From NCBI RefSeq assembly GCF_030056705.1, contig NZ_JASHIC010000025.1, positions 84,001 to 148,000 on the forward strand: a stretch of DNA of 64,000 nucleotides, written 5' to 3'. This DNA is from Flectobacillus longus. GTDB lineage: Bacteria > Bacteroidota > Bacteroidia > Cytophagales > Spirosomataceae. Shown in pieces: positions 26,041 through 35,201 of this stretch. Below the pieces are notes generated by a model. That model had not been told where the DNA came from. It searched no databases and saw only the letters and a list, made by a program, of their open reading frames with translations. A program made the translations under genes and the position numbers. Position 1 is the stretch's first letter. Each line of letters opens with the position of its first letter.

Positions 26041-26934
26041 TTAATCTTCTGCTTCTTGTTTTTTGATGGTGGCTATCAAGCTTTGTAAAAACTCATGGCG
26101 CTCTGGTGAACTAGCAGGATATTCCATTTTCAGCTTGCTTAATCGGTCATGAATGACCTGCGCTACCATCAAACGCATATTCTTTTTATCATCAGCAGGA
26201 ATCACATACCATGGCGAATGCTCGGTTGCAGTATGATCGACTAGCTCTTGATAGGCCTCATGATATTCTTTCCAAAACTCTCTTTCTTTGACATCCTGCT
26301 CCTCAAACTTCCAGTTTTTATCGGGGTCTTCGATTCGTTCGATTAAACGTTTGCTTTGTTCTTTTTTCGAAACATTCAAAAAGAATTTGACTACCTCAAA
26401 TCCATTCTGGTGCAAATGTTTTTCATAATGTTTGATTGAATCATAACGTTCCTCCCACACTTTTTCCAAGTTTTTGGTTTGTTCTTCAGGTAAACGTTGT
26501 CCTTCGAGTAAAATCGAGGGATGAACTTTTACCACCAACACCTCTTCATAATACGAACGATTATGGATGGCTAATTGCCCTCTTTGAGGCATTTTGAGCA
26601 TACTTCTCCACATAAAATCATGGTCGAGTTCCTCAGCGGAAGGTCGTTTAAAACTATGAACTACGATACCCGCAGGATTGATTCCAGAAAAGACCGCTTT
26701 GATAGTGCCATCTTTTCCAGCGGCATCCAAAGCCTGAAATATAATTACCATTCCATACCTACCATGCGCATACATACGCGATTGAAGCTTGTCGATTTTC
26801 TTATGTAGTTCAGATAATTGAGCTAAATAGTCAGTCTCATCAACATACAAATCTTCGATTTTGGTAGGAAGTTTTTTGATAGATAAGTTGCCATTTCCAT
26901 CAAAACTAAAGTCTTTCATTTCAGGCTTTGCCAT
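26041..26934 (-). CDS. ppk2: Polyphosphate kinase 2 family protein
   Basis: A 297-residue P-loop kinase that moves phosphate between polyphosphate and nucleoside di- or monophosphates. Walker A is 'QALDAAGKDGTIKAVF' (about residues 67-82); 'SFKRPSAEELDHDFMWR' and the Walker B-like 'IHNRSYYEEVLV' are typical of PPK2, as is the lid helix 'KKEQSKRLIER'. A single domain points to class I or III. It starts 8 nt after the SDR gene, so both are probably co-transcribed. Confidence 0.93.
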   Translation of the reverse strand: MAKPEMKDFSFDGNGNLSIKKLPTKIEDLYVDETDYLAQLSELHKKIDKLQSRMYAHGRYGMVIIFQALDAAGKDGTIKAVFSGINPAGIVVHSFKRPSAEELDHDFMWRSMLKMPQRGQLAIHNRSYYEEVLVVKVHPSILLEGQRLPEEQTKNLEKVWEERYDSIKHYEKHLHQNGFEVVKFFLNVSKKEQSKRLIERIEDPDKNWKFEEQDVKEREFWKEYHEAYQELVDHTATEHSPWYVIPADDKKNMRLMVAQVIHDRLSKLKMEYPASSPERHEFLQSLIATIKKQEAED

Positions 26935-26942
26935 AGTGTTGT

Positions 26943-27719
26943 TTATTTTTCGTAAATACCTTTTGCTACTTTTTCGGTAATTGATTTAGGTGCTAACCAA
27001 GCCATAAAAGCCCCCAATTTGTTGATAAACCCTGTTACAACTTCAGTAGAACCATCAAACATTGATTTTACGGCGATTTGTGCTACTTCCGTTGGCGTCA
27101 TCATTACTTTTTCTGCTGCTTTCAAGGCTTTCTCTCCTACCTCTGCTCTATCGTTGAAATCAGTAGCAGTTGAACCTGGGCTAATAGCCGTTACTGAAAC
27201 CGAAGTACCGTCTAGTTCATGTTTTAAAGCTCTGGTGAAATTGAGGACAAAAACCTTTGTGGCTGCGTAAATCGCCATGTGAGGCAATGCCTGATAAGCT
27301 GTTGAGCTAGCAATATTCATGATATATGACTTAGATTGACGCTTCAACATAGGCAAAAATGTTTGGCACATTTCTGTCAAAGTAAGCATATTCAAGGTCA
27401 TCATATCGCGATTTTTTTCAATCGAATAATGTCCTAATGGACCTACTAGGCCATATCCTGCGTTATTTACTAACACCGACACTTCGTATTGTTTGGCATT
27501 TACCCAATCATATACTTGTTGAGCTACCCCAATTTGAGCTAAATCAATCGCTAGGTAATCAACTTCTACTTTATAACGAGATTTTAGTTCAGAAGCCACT
27601 TTTTGAAGCAGTTCTTCAGAGCGAGCTATCAATAGGAGATTGTATTTTCTGCTAGCAAGTTCTGCTGCAATTTCTTTTCCGATACCTTTACTGGCACCTG
27701 TAATCAATGCGTATGACAT
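26943..27719 (-). CDS. SDR-family oxidoreductase
   Basis: A 258-residue classical short-chain dehydrogenase. The cofactor motif is 'GASKGIGKEIA' (about residues 7-17), then 'NNAGYG' (about 88-93), the catalytic Ser in 'IASSTAYQ' and Tyr/Lys in 'YAATKVF' (about 154-160). The C-terminal half fits the YdfG/DltE-like group. A substrate cannot be assigned. The PPK2 gene follows after 8 nt. Confidence 0.9.
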   Translation of the reverse strand: MSYALITGASKGIGKEIAAELASRKYNLLLIARSEELLQKVASELKSRYKVEVDYLAIDLAQIGVAQQVYDWVNAKQYEVSVLVNNAGYGLVGPLGHYSIEKNRDMMTLNMLTLTEMCQTFLPMLKRQSKSYIMNIASSTAYQALPHMAIYAATKVFVLNFTRALKHELDGTSVSVTAISPGSTATDFNDRAEVGEKALKAAEKVMMTPTEVAQIAVKSMFDGSTEVVTGFINKLGAFMAWLAPKSITEKVAKGIYEK

Positions 27720-27779
27720 AATTGTGTGAATAGTCGGTTGAATCTGATTTTATACAAAATGCAATCCCCCAAAATTAAC

Positions 27780-27806
27780 AAAGCCCCACCAAATGGCAGG
27801 GCTTCG
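27780..27806 (-). terminator. Intrinsic terminator after the TPR gene
   Basis: On the minus strand AAGCCC and GGGCTT form a stem followed by T-rich sequence, 20 nt past the TPR stop at 27827. Confidence 0.65.
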
Positions 27807-27826
27807 TTTAAATAATTTACCTAAAA

Positions 27827-29533
27827 TTATTTTTTAGGAGCTGGAGTTGCAGGAGTTGCACCTGGCAACATTGATCTCAAACCATCTGGATCTTCAGGTT
27901 TGATAGCAAGTGCTTTTTTGATAGCATCTTCAGCTTTTACGGTATCTTTAGATACTGTCAAGTAGTAACCTGACAAATAACGAAGCGCTTCGTAAGTATC
28001 GTCTTTCTTCTCTTTGTAAGTAGTTGAGTTTTCTGCTTTAAGTGCATCAATTACTGTCAAATATTGCTCATAGTAAGGTACAGATAACCACTTATCGCCA
28101 CTATAGTCAATCAAGTTATTTGTACGTGCACGGAACAAGAAGAATGGAGGCCATTTAGCGTTAATTCCAATAGCTTTAGCAAAAGCAGTATCACCTTTCA
28201 TTGCCAAACTAACACGGTTTACTGAATCTGTTTTTGGCGTATATGCAGCAGCAAAGTAGTATGCTAATGCAGCGTTGTACCAGTCACCAGAAGTAGCTTG
28301 CAATTTCTTGTTAGCTTTCCATTCGATTGATTTGAATGCAGCGTCAGCAGCATGTGCGTATCTCTTTTGCTTGTAACGAATCGAGTAGATTGACAAGTGG
28401 TGGTTGTTGTTAGTATCTAACGGAGCCGCTTGTTCAAAATAGTGAACTGCTAATGAGTCGTTGTTCAAACATTGATAACCTTTTGCGAAATATACGTTAT
28501 CTAAGTAGTAAGGTTTTACACCAGCTTTTACCATTTGCTCAAGGTTGTTGATACCCTCTTGGCATTTGTTCAATTCGATGAATGAATAACCTTTCATACG
28601 ATAAATATCATTGTCTTTTGCACCACCTGCTTCAGCTTGACTAGTAAAGTCCATTGAACCTGTATAGTCTTTTGCTAAGAATAATAATTTAGCAGTACTC
28701 AATAAAATCATTGGGCTAGCTTCAGCTTTACTAACATACTTTCTGTAATATTTAGAAGCGTCTTTGTAACGGTTGAAGATATTGTAGTATTCACCAAAAC
28801 GCTTGTAAATTGGAGCGTAGTTAGAGTCAGTTTCAATAGCACTTTGGTAAGAGTTTACAGCATATTGGTAGTTTTTACCACGAAGATAAACTACACCAAT
28901 TTTTGTATATAACTTAGCACTTTTCTCTTTGAAGTTAGCTTGCTCATAAGCAGAAACCGCTGGACCACCATCGTTCTTGATAAGGAACGCATCTCCTTTA
29001 ACGGTATTCATTTCAACTGTCAATTCCTTCACTTTTGTTTTTTCAGGAATCATATCAATCAAACGAATAGCTTCAGCTGGGTCATTGTTTCCTTTGTTTG
29101 CTTCTTCGCCGTTGTTTACGTCATAGAACATTACATAAGCTTCAGCAATACGGAACAATACATCTGCATTTTTTGATTTTGTATCAGCAATGATTTTATC
29201 AAAATCAACTTTTGCCTCAGCTACTTTATGATTGGCAACTTTGATAGCAGCCAAACCAACTGCATTTAGTGGGTTTTTAGCATCAACAGTCAAACCTTTT
29301 TCGAAAGCAGCTTTCGCAGCATCAAGATGGCCTACACGCAAATTATAATAACCTAAATAGAATTGGTTCTCTGCCGTCGGAGCAGCCGCTACCAAGCTCT
29401 CAAAAGTCGCCTTCGCTTTACTTGGCTGGTCTCCATCCAACTGCGACAAACCTTGCTGTACTGTTTGCGCATTTGCAGCACCTGCAAACAGTAAACTAAC
29501 AGCCACCAACAGAGATTTCATCTTTACTTTCAT
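27827..29533 (-). CDS. Periplasmic tetratricopeptide-repeat protein of the TonB cluster
   Basis: A 568-residue protein with a signal peptide ending near 'GAANAQ' (start at 29533, or four codons later) and repeated TPR signatures, for example 'YLGYYNLRVGHLDAAKAAFEKGL' (about 59-81), 'AVNSYQSAIETDSNYAPIYKRFGEYY' and a C-terminal 'EDAIKKALAIKPEDPDGL'. The tail is Pro/Ala/Lys rich. It is the last gene of the exbB-exbD-exbD-tonB-PstS-like-TPR set found in many Bacteroidota. The role is presumably scaffolding in the periplasm, inferred from linkage. Confidence 0.85.
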   Translation of the reverse strand: MKVKMKSLLVAVSLLFAGAANAQTVQQGLSQLDGDQPSKAKATFESLVAAAPTAENQFYLGYYNLRVGHLDAAKAAFEKGLTVDAKNPLNAVGLAAIKVANHKVAEAKVDFDKIIADTKSKNADVLFRIAEAYVMFYDVNNGEEANKGNNDPAEAIRLIDMIPEKTKVKELTVEMNTVKGDAFLIKNDGGPAVSAYEQANFKEKSAKLYTKIGVVYLRGKNYQYAVNSYQSAIETDSNYAPIYKRFGEYYNIFNRYKDASKYYRKYVSKAEASPMILLSTAKLLFLAKDYTGSMDFTSQAEAGGAKDNDIYRMKGYSFIELNKCQEGINNLEQMVKAGVKPYYLDNVYFAKGYQCLNNDSLAVHYFEQAAPLDTNNNHHLSIYSIRYKQKRYAHAADAAFKSIEWKANKKLQATSGDWYNAALAYYFAAAYTPKTDSVNRVSLAMKGDTAFAKAIGINAKWPPFFLFRARTNNLIDYSGDKWLSVPYYEQYLTVIDALKAENSTTYKEKKDDTYEALRYLSGYYLTVSKDTVKAEDAIKKALAIKPEDPDGLRSMLPGATPATPAPKK

Positions 29534-29806
29534 TTGTGTAATTAGTTAGTTGGGATTAAGATTAATGAATAAATAATTTTATTTGATTTAGTTTTTTCAG
29601 AAGGTTTTTAATAAAATGAGTACCCTTAGAATCTCTACATTGTTTCTTTTTAAACTTCTAAGACAAAATTAAATTAAAATTTCCAATAAAAAGGCAAAAT
29701 TTTATTCTTTATAACCAGAATATAAGATTTATTAAAAAGGTCTTAAAATTTCTTTAACTTTTCATTGTCAATCAAATGAGTGAATTATCATTTTGATACA
29801 AAGACA

Positions 29807-30769
29807 CTATTCTCCAATTTTTACTGTACGAATTTGAATTGGTCTTGTCAATGGTAATAGCCCCCCTTTTAAGACAATTAACTGACCCTGGTCCATACAC
29901 ATATAATTAATAAAGCCAGTACCTAATCCCATGTGCGATTCTTTCAATATGCACTTAATCACACGAGTTAAAGGATACTTTTTTAGAGCTAAATTATAGC
30001 CAAATGGTTGATAATAATCCTCTTTTGTTGGGTTTGCTTTATCAGTGACCGACATCACATTTATATCTTTAATAAACCCTAACGAAGCAGGGTCGTCTCC
30101 ATCGCTAATCCAGTTGGTACCAATTACGCCAATCGCATTTTTGTGTGACTTTACGTACTCAATTACTTCTTTATTAGACTTCATAGCAAAAAAAGGAACT
30201 TTATCTTTTTTACCGATACCAAATTTATCCATCAAGAAAGTAAGGTTACTTGAGTTAGAATTATCAAATACTAACACGACTTCTTGATTTGCTCCCCCTT
30301 TTCCAAATTCAGACCATTTTTTGATCTTACCTTTCATTATAGCTTCTACATCCTTGACTGTAATCAATGTATCCGTATTTGCTTTATTTGTAATCAAAGC
30401 CAAAGCATCTCCTGCAAATTTATAGCTACGATACACAGTACGGTCATCTTCAAAAACCTTCTTTTCTTTCTCCGTCAACTCTCTTGCTACTACTACTAGT
30501 CTAGCCTTATCATTTAGCATCATATTGATAGCTTCTGTTTCGGGCTTATACACTACATTGATTTTGGTATATTTATAACCCTGTTCAAAAGCATACTTTT
30601 CTGCATCTAAAATATTCTGAAAAGACTCGTCTACTGCCACTGTTATTTCTCCTTTTGCAGGCGTATCAGTAGGTGCATTTTCATTTGGGTGGTTGCCTAC
30701 GTATCCACAAGAAGAAACTAAGGCACCGAGTACACCAAGAGCTGAAACAAACTTAATATACTTTTTCAT
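29807..30769 (-). CDS. PstS-like substrate-binding lipoprotein of the TonB cluster
   Basis: A 320-residue periplasmic binding protein of the phosphate-binding (PstS) superfamily. The signal ends in a lipobox 'ALVSSC' (Cys21). 'GEITVAVDESFQNILDAEKYAFEQ' begins the mature fold, and 'VKDVEAIMKGKIKKWSEFG' and 'KNAIGVIGTNWISDG' are the usual PstS-like segments. No pstCAB genes are nearby; it lies between the TonB set and the TPR gene, so it probably works with that machinery rather than with an ABC importer (inference). Confidence 0.87.
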   Translation of the reverse strand: MKKYIKFVSALGVLGALVSSCGYVGNHPNENAPTDTPAKGEITVAVDESFQNILDAEKYAFEQGYKYTKINVVYKPETEAINMMLNDKARLVVVARELTEKEKKVFEDDRTVYRSYKFAGDALALITNKANTDTLITVKDVEAIMKGKIKKWSEFGKGGANQEVVLVFDNSNSSNLTFLMDKFGIGKKDKVPFFAMKSNKEVIEYVKSHKNAIGVIGTNWISDGDDPASLGFIKDINVMSVTDKANPTKEDYYQPFGYNLALKKYPLTRVIKCILKESHMGLGTGFINYMCMDQGQLIVLKGGLLPLTRPIQIRTVKIGE

Positions 30770-30910
30770 CGCTTTTTGAGATTTATAATATTAACGAAGC
30801 ACCTAGATGCATCTATATATTTTCTTTGAATAATCTAATTCCATTAACTATCATTAACAAAGTTTTACTTTGTCATGAGCAATGCTTATCTGCATCGGCA
30901 ATAAGCCCTA

Positions 30911-31192
30911 TCACTTCTTATTGTCATAATAACGATACTCATCCTCTTCTTTCTCTTCCTCTGTATCTTCTTTATATTTTTCAATCGCTCTGTATCCTCT
31001 ATACAAACCATAGATGATAAGAATTGCTCCCCAAGCATAAGACCATTTTATACTTGGAAAAAATACCTGTGCAAATGCTGAATCTGGCACAATGATTAAG
31101 AAAATCCCAATGCATATATAGGCTACAGACATCAGTCCAGCAATAATAATTACTGATATGGAATAATACTTTTGTGAATCTCTTTTTGGCAT
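30911..31192 (-). CDS. Small two-helix membrane protein
   Basis: A 93-residue protein with two hydrophobic segments (about residues 12-36 and 48-62) and a highly charged C-terminus ('KYKEDTEEEKEEDEY'). I do not recognise a named family. It lies between tonB and the PstS-like gene on the same strand, so it probably belongs to that cluster. The tail should be cytoplasmic by the positive-inside rule. Confidence 0.7.
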   Translation of the reverse strand: MPKRDSQKYYSISVIIIAGLMSVAYICIGIFLIIVPDSAFAQVFFPSIKWSYAWGAILIIYGLYRGYRAIEKYKEDTEEEKEEDEYRYYDNKK

Positions 31193-31215
31193 CTTTCAAA
31201 AATTTAAGTCCCTCT

Positions 31216-31250
31216 AAAAATGAAACCTGCCAGTTTCCTGACAGGTTTCA
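31216..31250 (-). terminator. Intrinsic terminator after tonB
   Basis: On the minus strand, GAAACCTG and CAGGTTTC close a stem with internal CAG/CTG pairing, followed by ATTTTTA. It separates tonB from the small membrane protein gene and may only attenuate. Confidence 0.7.
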
Positions 31251-31277
31251 TACTAATAAAGACTATAATAATGCATA

Positions 31278-32114
31278 CTACTCCGATAATACGAAGTTGA
31301 TAGGCACTGTAAATCTTGAACGAACTGGACGTCCAGACTGCTTACCAGGGTTCCATTTAGGAACCATTTTGATTACGCGAACAGCTTCTTCATCGCAACC
31401 AAAACCTACTGATTTCAATACTTCAACACCTTGGATTGAACCATCAGTGTTTACAACGAACTGAACGTAAACTTTACCTTGAACGTTAGCACGTTGTGCA
31501 GCAGCAGGGTATTTAAGGTTTTTCTGCAAGAATTTTGCAAAAGCAGGAATACCACCAGGGAATTCTGCTTGTTGTTCTACCGCAGTAAAGATTTCTTCTT
31601 CAACTGGTTTCGGTGGTTCAACTGGAGCTTCTTCTTTAGCAGGTCTTGCATCTGGATCCACTGGAGGAGCGATATCATCAGTATTACCTTTAACGCTTTC
31701 TGTTGCAGTATTACCTTTAATGTTATCTACCTCTGGTGGAGGCTCAGGTTTTTGTACCTCTTCATCACGCTTGATTTCCGGAGGTAAGAACTTTGTAGTT
31801 GTTACTTTCGGAATATCTTTTGGTGGTGGCGGTGGTGGCGGTGGTGGTGGTGGTGGTGTATCCGATTTTTTCGGAGGTTCAGCCACTTTCATCACCTCTG
31901 CAATCACCTCTGTCTTTTCATTGTCTTTTGGAGTCAAGCTGCTAATAATAAACGGTAGAGCAAGCGCACCAGCGAAAAGAGCAGAACCTATCATTACTGA
32001 CCTCTTGACGACAGCTTGATAATTCTTTCTCAAAAAATAAGCACCGTATTCCTTATTCTTATCCTTAAAAATTATGTCGTCAAGCGTTGCATTAGGGCTA
32101 ATTACGTTTGACAT
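31278..32114 (-). CDS. tonB: Energy transducer TonB
   Basis: A 278-residue protein. After a 37-residue cytoplasmic segment ('DDIIFKDKNKEYGAYFLRKNY', typical of Bacteroidota TonB) comes one membrane helix (about 39-60), a periplasmic linker with twelve consecutive prolines (87-98) and further Pro/Glu repeats, and the C-terminal TonB domain ('FAKFLQKNLKYPAAAQRANVQGKVYVQF...' and 'VPKWNPGKQSGRPV'). It transmits proton-motive energy from ExbB/ExbD to outer-membrane receptors. It lies directly after the exb genes. Confidence 0.95.
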   Translation of the reverse strand: MSNVISPNATLDDIIFKDKNKEYGAYFLRKNYQAVVKRSVMIGSALFAGALALPFIISSLTPKDNEKTEVIAEVMKVAEPPKKSDTPPPPPPPPPPPPKDIPKVTTTKFLPPEIKRDEEVQKPEPPPEVDNIKGNTATESVKGNTDDIAPPVDPDARPAKEEAPVEPPKPVEEEIFTAVEQQAEFPGGIPAFAKFLQKNLKYPAAAQRANVQGKVYVQFVVNTDGSIQGVEVLKSVGFGCDEEAVRVIKMVPKWNPGKQSGRPVRSRFTVPINFVLSE

Positions 32115-32243
32115 ATTTTCTCGTTTTGTTAACTCTGTTGAAATTCTTTTATTGTTTTCAGAACCACAGAACTAAGATAAAACTATTTAATTAGTTATAC
32201 AACTATTTCATTAGTTTTATTTTAATTTCATTGGTGTGCTTAA

Positions 32244-32759
32244 TTATTTTCCTGATTTCTTCACCATTTCCTCATCAATAGGAGTAATTTCAAGAAGAGC
32301 ATAACGCTTGTTATCAGTAATTGCACACTCATCGAGCAAATCCACCATATTTTTATACTTAGCACCTTTAGTAGCCTTGATAACGATGGTAAAGTTTTGT
32401 CCGACTTGCTTTTTTAATCTAAATAGTACTTGTCTGATACCTTGATCTGAGTAGTCAGTTACTTGAACGACTGTTGTCGCATCACCTGGTTTACCTTGAT
32501 AGTAGTAAACTTTATTTTCATCTGGCAACACAGTAAGTGTTTCCGATGCTTTTACAGGAGATGTTTCCTTTGTCTCAGTTTTATCAGGCATACTAAGCTG
32601 CATTGTCACGGGCTTAGCCAACGTAGTTGTTAGCATGAAGAATGTGATCAGCAAGAAACCTAAGTCTACCATTGGCGTCATGTCAATCTTGGTAGACGCT
32701 TTCTTACTACGCTTTTTACCACCTTTCTTACCCCCACCGGACTGGTCTATTTCTGCCAT
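32244..32759 (-). CDS. exbD: Biopolymer transporter ExbD (second copy)
   Basis: A 171-residue protein with a Lys/Gly-rich cytoplasmic N-terminus, then 'STKIDMTPMVDLGFLLITFFMLT' (about 23-45), the single membrane helix with the essential Asp in 'PMVD'. The periplasmic domain follows. It energises TonB with ExbB. It is longer than E. coli ExbD. It is paired with another ExbD gene just upstream, as usual in Bacteroidota. Confidence 0.94.
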   Translation of the reverse strand: MAEIDQSGGGKKGGKKRSKKASTKIDMTPMVDLGFLLITFFMLTTTLAKPVTMQLSMPDKTETKETSPVKASETLTVLPDENKVYYYQGKPGDATTVVQVTDYSDQGIRQVLFRLKKQVGQNFTIVIKATKGAKYKNMVDLLDECAITDNKRYALLEITPIDEEMVKKSGK

Positions 32760-32823
32760 AGTCGTTGAGTAGTTTTAATGTTGTTAATAGGATATCAATC
32801 TAGTTGCTTCGAAGGTTATGAGT

Positions 32824-32850
32824 ACCCTACCCCACAATGCAGGGCAGGGT
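32824..32850. repeat. Hairpin between the two exbD genes
   Basis: ACCCTACCCC and an imperfect complement GCAGGGCAGGGT enclose a short loop in the 116-nt gap. There is no T run, so it is possibly an mRNA processing or stability element. Confidence 0.5.
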
Positions 32851-32875
32851 TAATAAACTACTGAGTACAACTTAA

Positions 32876-33484
32876 TTAATTTCTTGGTTTGTTTTCAGGA
32901 CCTGTGATCAACTGGAAAACGTTGATGTTTTGTTCTTGTAATGTACCTACAACCTGGTTGAAAACTTTGTAATTTGAGTTACCATCACCTTTGATAGCTA
33001 CTTGTAGAGCAGGGTTTGCTAATTTAGCATACGTTACCCACAAGAAAAGTTCATTGTTAGCAGAATCGCAAGGAATACCTTGGTAGTATCCTTTTGCTTT
33101 CCATGCCGATGGTTTTTCCTCTAATACTTGTTTCAGTGCTCCAGCTGGATAACCTACAATTTCAGAAGCCATAAAGTTTTTCTGCATTGTAGCCGAAATT
33201 GGAACACCAACACGGTTAGCCATTCTTTCCAACATCATCTGTTGTGCTTCCTTGTCATCAACTCCCATAAAAATCTTTCCATCTGGTGCAACCGAAATGG
33301 TAATAACACCTTTTTCAGAAGGAAGCGGCTTTTCAGAGATAGACGTAGGAGGCGTAATGGTAACAGCTTCTTCAGGACGGAATTTCGCCGTCAACATGAA
33401 GAAAGTGAGCAACAAGAATGCCACGTCACACATCGCTGTCATGTCCAAAGACACACTCTGTCTTTTTGCTTTTACCTTTGGCAT
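32876..33484 (-). CDS. exbD: Biopolymer transporter ExbD (first copy)
   Basis: A 202-residue ExbD: 'SVSLDMTAMCDVAFLLLTFFMLTAKF' (about residues 9-34) holds the membrane helix with the essential Asp in 'AMCD'. The periplasmic domain is longer than in the second copy, with an insertion around residues 100-155 ('NFMASEIVGYPAGALKQVLEE...'). It may form a heteromer with the 171-residue paralogue around the ExbB pentamer (inference). Confidence 0.93.
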   Translation of the reverse strand: MPKVKAKRQSVSLDMTAMCDVAFLLLTFFMLTAKFRPEEAVTITPPTSISEKPLPSEKGVITISVAPDGKIFMGVDDKEAQQMMLERMANRVGVPISATMQKNFMASEIVGYPAGALKQVLEEKPSAWKAKGYYQGIPCDSANNELFLWVTYAKLANPALQVAIKGDGNSNYKVFNQVVGTLQEQNINVFQLITGPENKPRN

Positions 33485-33588
33485 AATGTTATTAATTTGA
33501 AAATTTGAGAAAACTTATACTTGAAAACAATCTTGGGATTCAGAAGAGTGAACTCTTCAGATTTTCAAATTGCCCAATTTTCAAACTA

Positions 33589-34431
33589 TTAACTGTGGTG
33601 AGAAGCAAAGTTTTGGTTAACGCTCAAACCGATTTCGTCAATGCTATATGTCAATTCGTCAATTTTAGACGTAAAGAAGTTATAACCGATGATACATACA
33701 GCTGAAGTACCGATACCCAATGCAGTGTTTACTAGGGCTTCAGAGATACCGTTTGCAAGAGCTGAAGAGTCAGTTGAACCTCCTGAGTTACCCAAAGCCG
33801 AGAACGCTTTGATCATACCGATTACAGTACCTAATAGACCGATAAGGGTAGATACCGACGCCAAAGTAGCGATGATAGTAAGGTTTTTCTCCAAAATTGG
33901 TAATTCTAAAGAAGTAGCTTCTTCAACTTCTTTGCTCAATGCAGCCAATTTTTGTTCTTTGTCTAAAGAACCATCTGTAGACAATTGCTTGTACTTTTTA
34001 ACAGCAGCTAAAGTAACATTACCTACTGAACCTTTTTGTTTGTCACACTCTTTCAATGCACCTTCAACATCGTCTTTGTCCAAAGAAGCTTGGATTTTAC
34101 GAACGAAAGCGTTGATGTCACCTGTACCTTTTGCTTTACCAATTGTAAGAATACGCTCGATAGAGAAAGTCAATGAAATCAAGAAACATGTCATCAAAAC
34201 TGGTACGATGATACCACCTTTGTAAACGATACCAAAGTAGTCACCTGGAATTGGGTGTCCGTCTGGGTTGTTGTTCTCAAAGTGAGAAGGATCTCCCATT
34301 ACGAATTTGTAAAGAGAAAGTGCTACAGCAAATAGAATCAAAATGATTACGCCCGCAGGAATACCGCCTGACTTTTTGTTTGCTGGTGCTGCTGGCTTTG
34401 GAGCAGCTGGTTTTGCTTGTTGTGTACTCAT
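33589..34431 (-). CDS. exbB: MotA/TolQ/ExbB proton channel protein
   Basis: A 280-residue protein with an Ala/Pro/Lys-rich N-terminus, a first membrane helix (about 24-44), a second (about 72-92, 'GIIVPVLMTCFLISLTFSIERIL'), a long cytoplasmic domain and a paired helix segment with 'STLIGLLGTVIGMIKAFSALG' (about 194-214), the TolQ/ExbB signature. It is the first gene of the cluster and heads the order exbB-exbD-exbD-tonB. Confidence 0.95.
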   Translation of the reverse strand: MSTQQAKPAAPKPAAPANKKSGGIPAGVIILILFAVALSLYKFVMGDPSHFENNNPDGHPIPGDYFGIVYKGGIIVPVLMTCFLISLTFSIERILTIGKAKGTGDINAFVRKIQASLDKDDVEGALKECDKQKGSVGNVTLAAVKKYKQLSTDGSLDKEQKLAALSKEVEEATSLELPILEKNLTIIATLASVSTLIGLLGTVIGMIKAFSALGNSGGSTDSSALANGISEALVNTALGIGTSAVCIIGYNFFTSKIDELTYSIDEIGLSVNQNFASHHS

Positions 34432-34735
34432 TAGTTTGGTAATTTGGGTTTAAGTTAAAAAACAATTTTTAGGTGATTTTTTAAAATAAATCTACAGAAA
34501 ACTGTTTCAAGACAAAAGATTATTTCGATTGTTTTATGTTTTCTAGTAATGACAAAACTAACATAAATTTCTTTTAATTCTCATATCTCTATTGTCAAGT
34601 TTTTTTTAAGAAATTAGTCCGTATTCAACAAACATTGTATTATAGTAATATTTTAAAGCTCTATTCAAGGCTTTTAATGTACTTTTTGAAGAATTTGATT
34701 TTTACAAGAAAATATATAAACTTTTAAACAATATC
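34432..34735. other. Upstream region of the exb-tonB cluster
   Basis: No coding sequence is seen. A -7-like TAGTTTTG lies at 34553-34560 on the minus strand, about 120 nt before exbB, but I find no matching -33 box. Confidence 0.4.
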
Positions 34736-35143
34736 TTATTTCGGGTAAATCTTATCAAGGATTGTTTCAATTTTCTTCATTCCATGAGTATTTACTACTG
34801 ACTTTTGATGAGAAAAAACACTCAGATATTTTTCAAGAATTGTATGACTTCCTTCGAGTCGGATTCGAACTTTAGATGATTGATCAGCAAGAATTGATAT
34901 TATATTGCCGACTCCCCCCAAGTTTGCACCTGACTCGGCATCGACTAATACAAATATTTCTGTTGCATTACTGATGGCAACTTTTAATTGATTCAAAATA
35001 ATACTCTCAGAATAATTATCAATGTCATAGGTCACAAAGTTGGCTGACCAACCTTCTTGATAAATAATTTGGTGCAATGGATTTTGGTAGCGCACCTCCA
35101 TTGGACTCTTTCGTACTTGGATATATAACAATAATGTGTTCAT
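34736..35143 (-). CDS. Hypothetical protein
   Basis: A 135-residue protein with no signal peptide or membrane helix and no family I recognise. It has alternating beta/alpha character ('EIFVLVDAESGANLGGVGNIISILAD' and 'KVRIRLEGSHTILEKYL') that could be a small Rossmann-like or STAS-like fold, a guess only. It is divergent from the DciA-like gene, 58 nt apart. Confidence 0.65.
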   Translation of the reverse strand: MNTLLLYIQVRKSPMEVRYQNPLHQIIYQEGWSANFVTYDIDNYSESIILNQLKVAISNATEIFVLVDAESGANLGGVGNIISILADQSSKVRIRLEGSHTILEKYLSVFSHQKSVVNTHGMKKIETILDKIYPK

Positions 35144-35173
35144 GAGAATTGTATTTTTTTCAGCTATTAGCTG

Positions 35174-35181
35174 TACCTTTG
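35174..35181 (+). promoter_or_regulatory. -7 box of the DUF721 gene
   Basis: TACCTTTG matches TAnnTTTG and lies 20 nt before ATG 35202, with ATTG ending at 35151 as a possible -33 (22-nt spacer). A start site near 35188 supports ATG 35202 over the upstream in-frame codon. Confidence 0.6.
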
Positions 35182-35201
35182 AGTGTTTATTCCTTACAGA
35201 T

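Noticed and set aside
33689..34225. A 178-codon plus-strand frame opposite exbB
   Set aside because: The minus strand has an intact ExbB with its TolQ/ExbB signature; the plus frame is a mirror of its codon bias.
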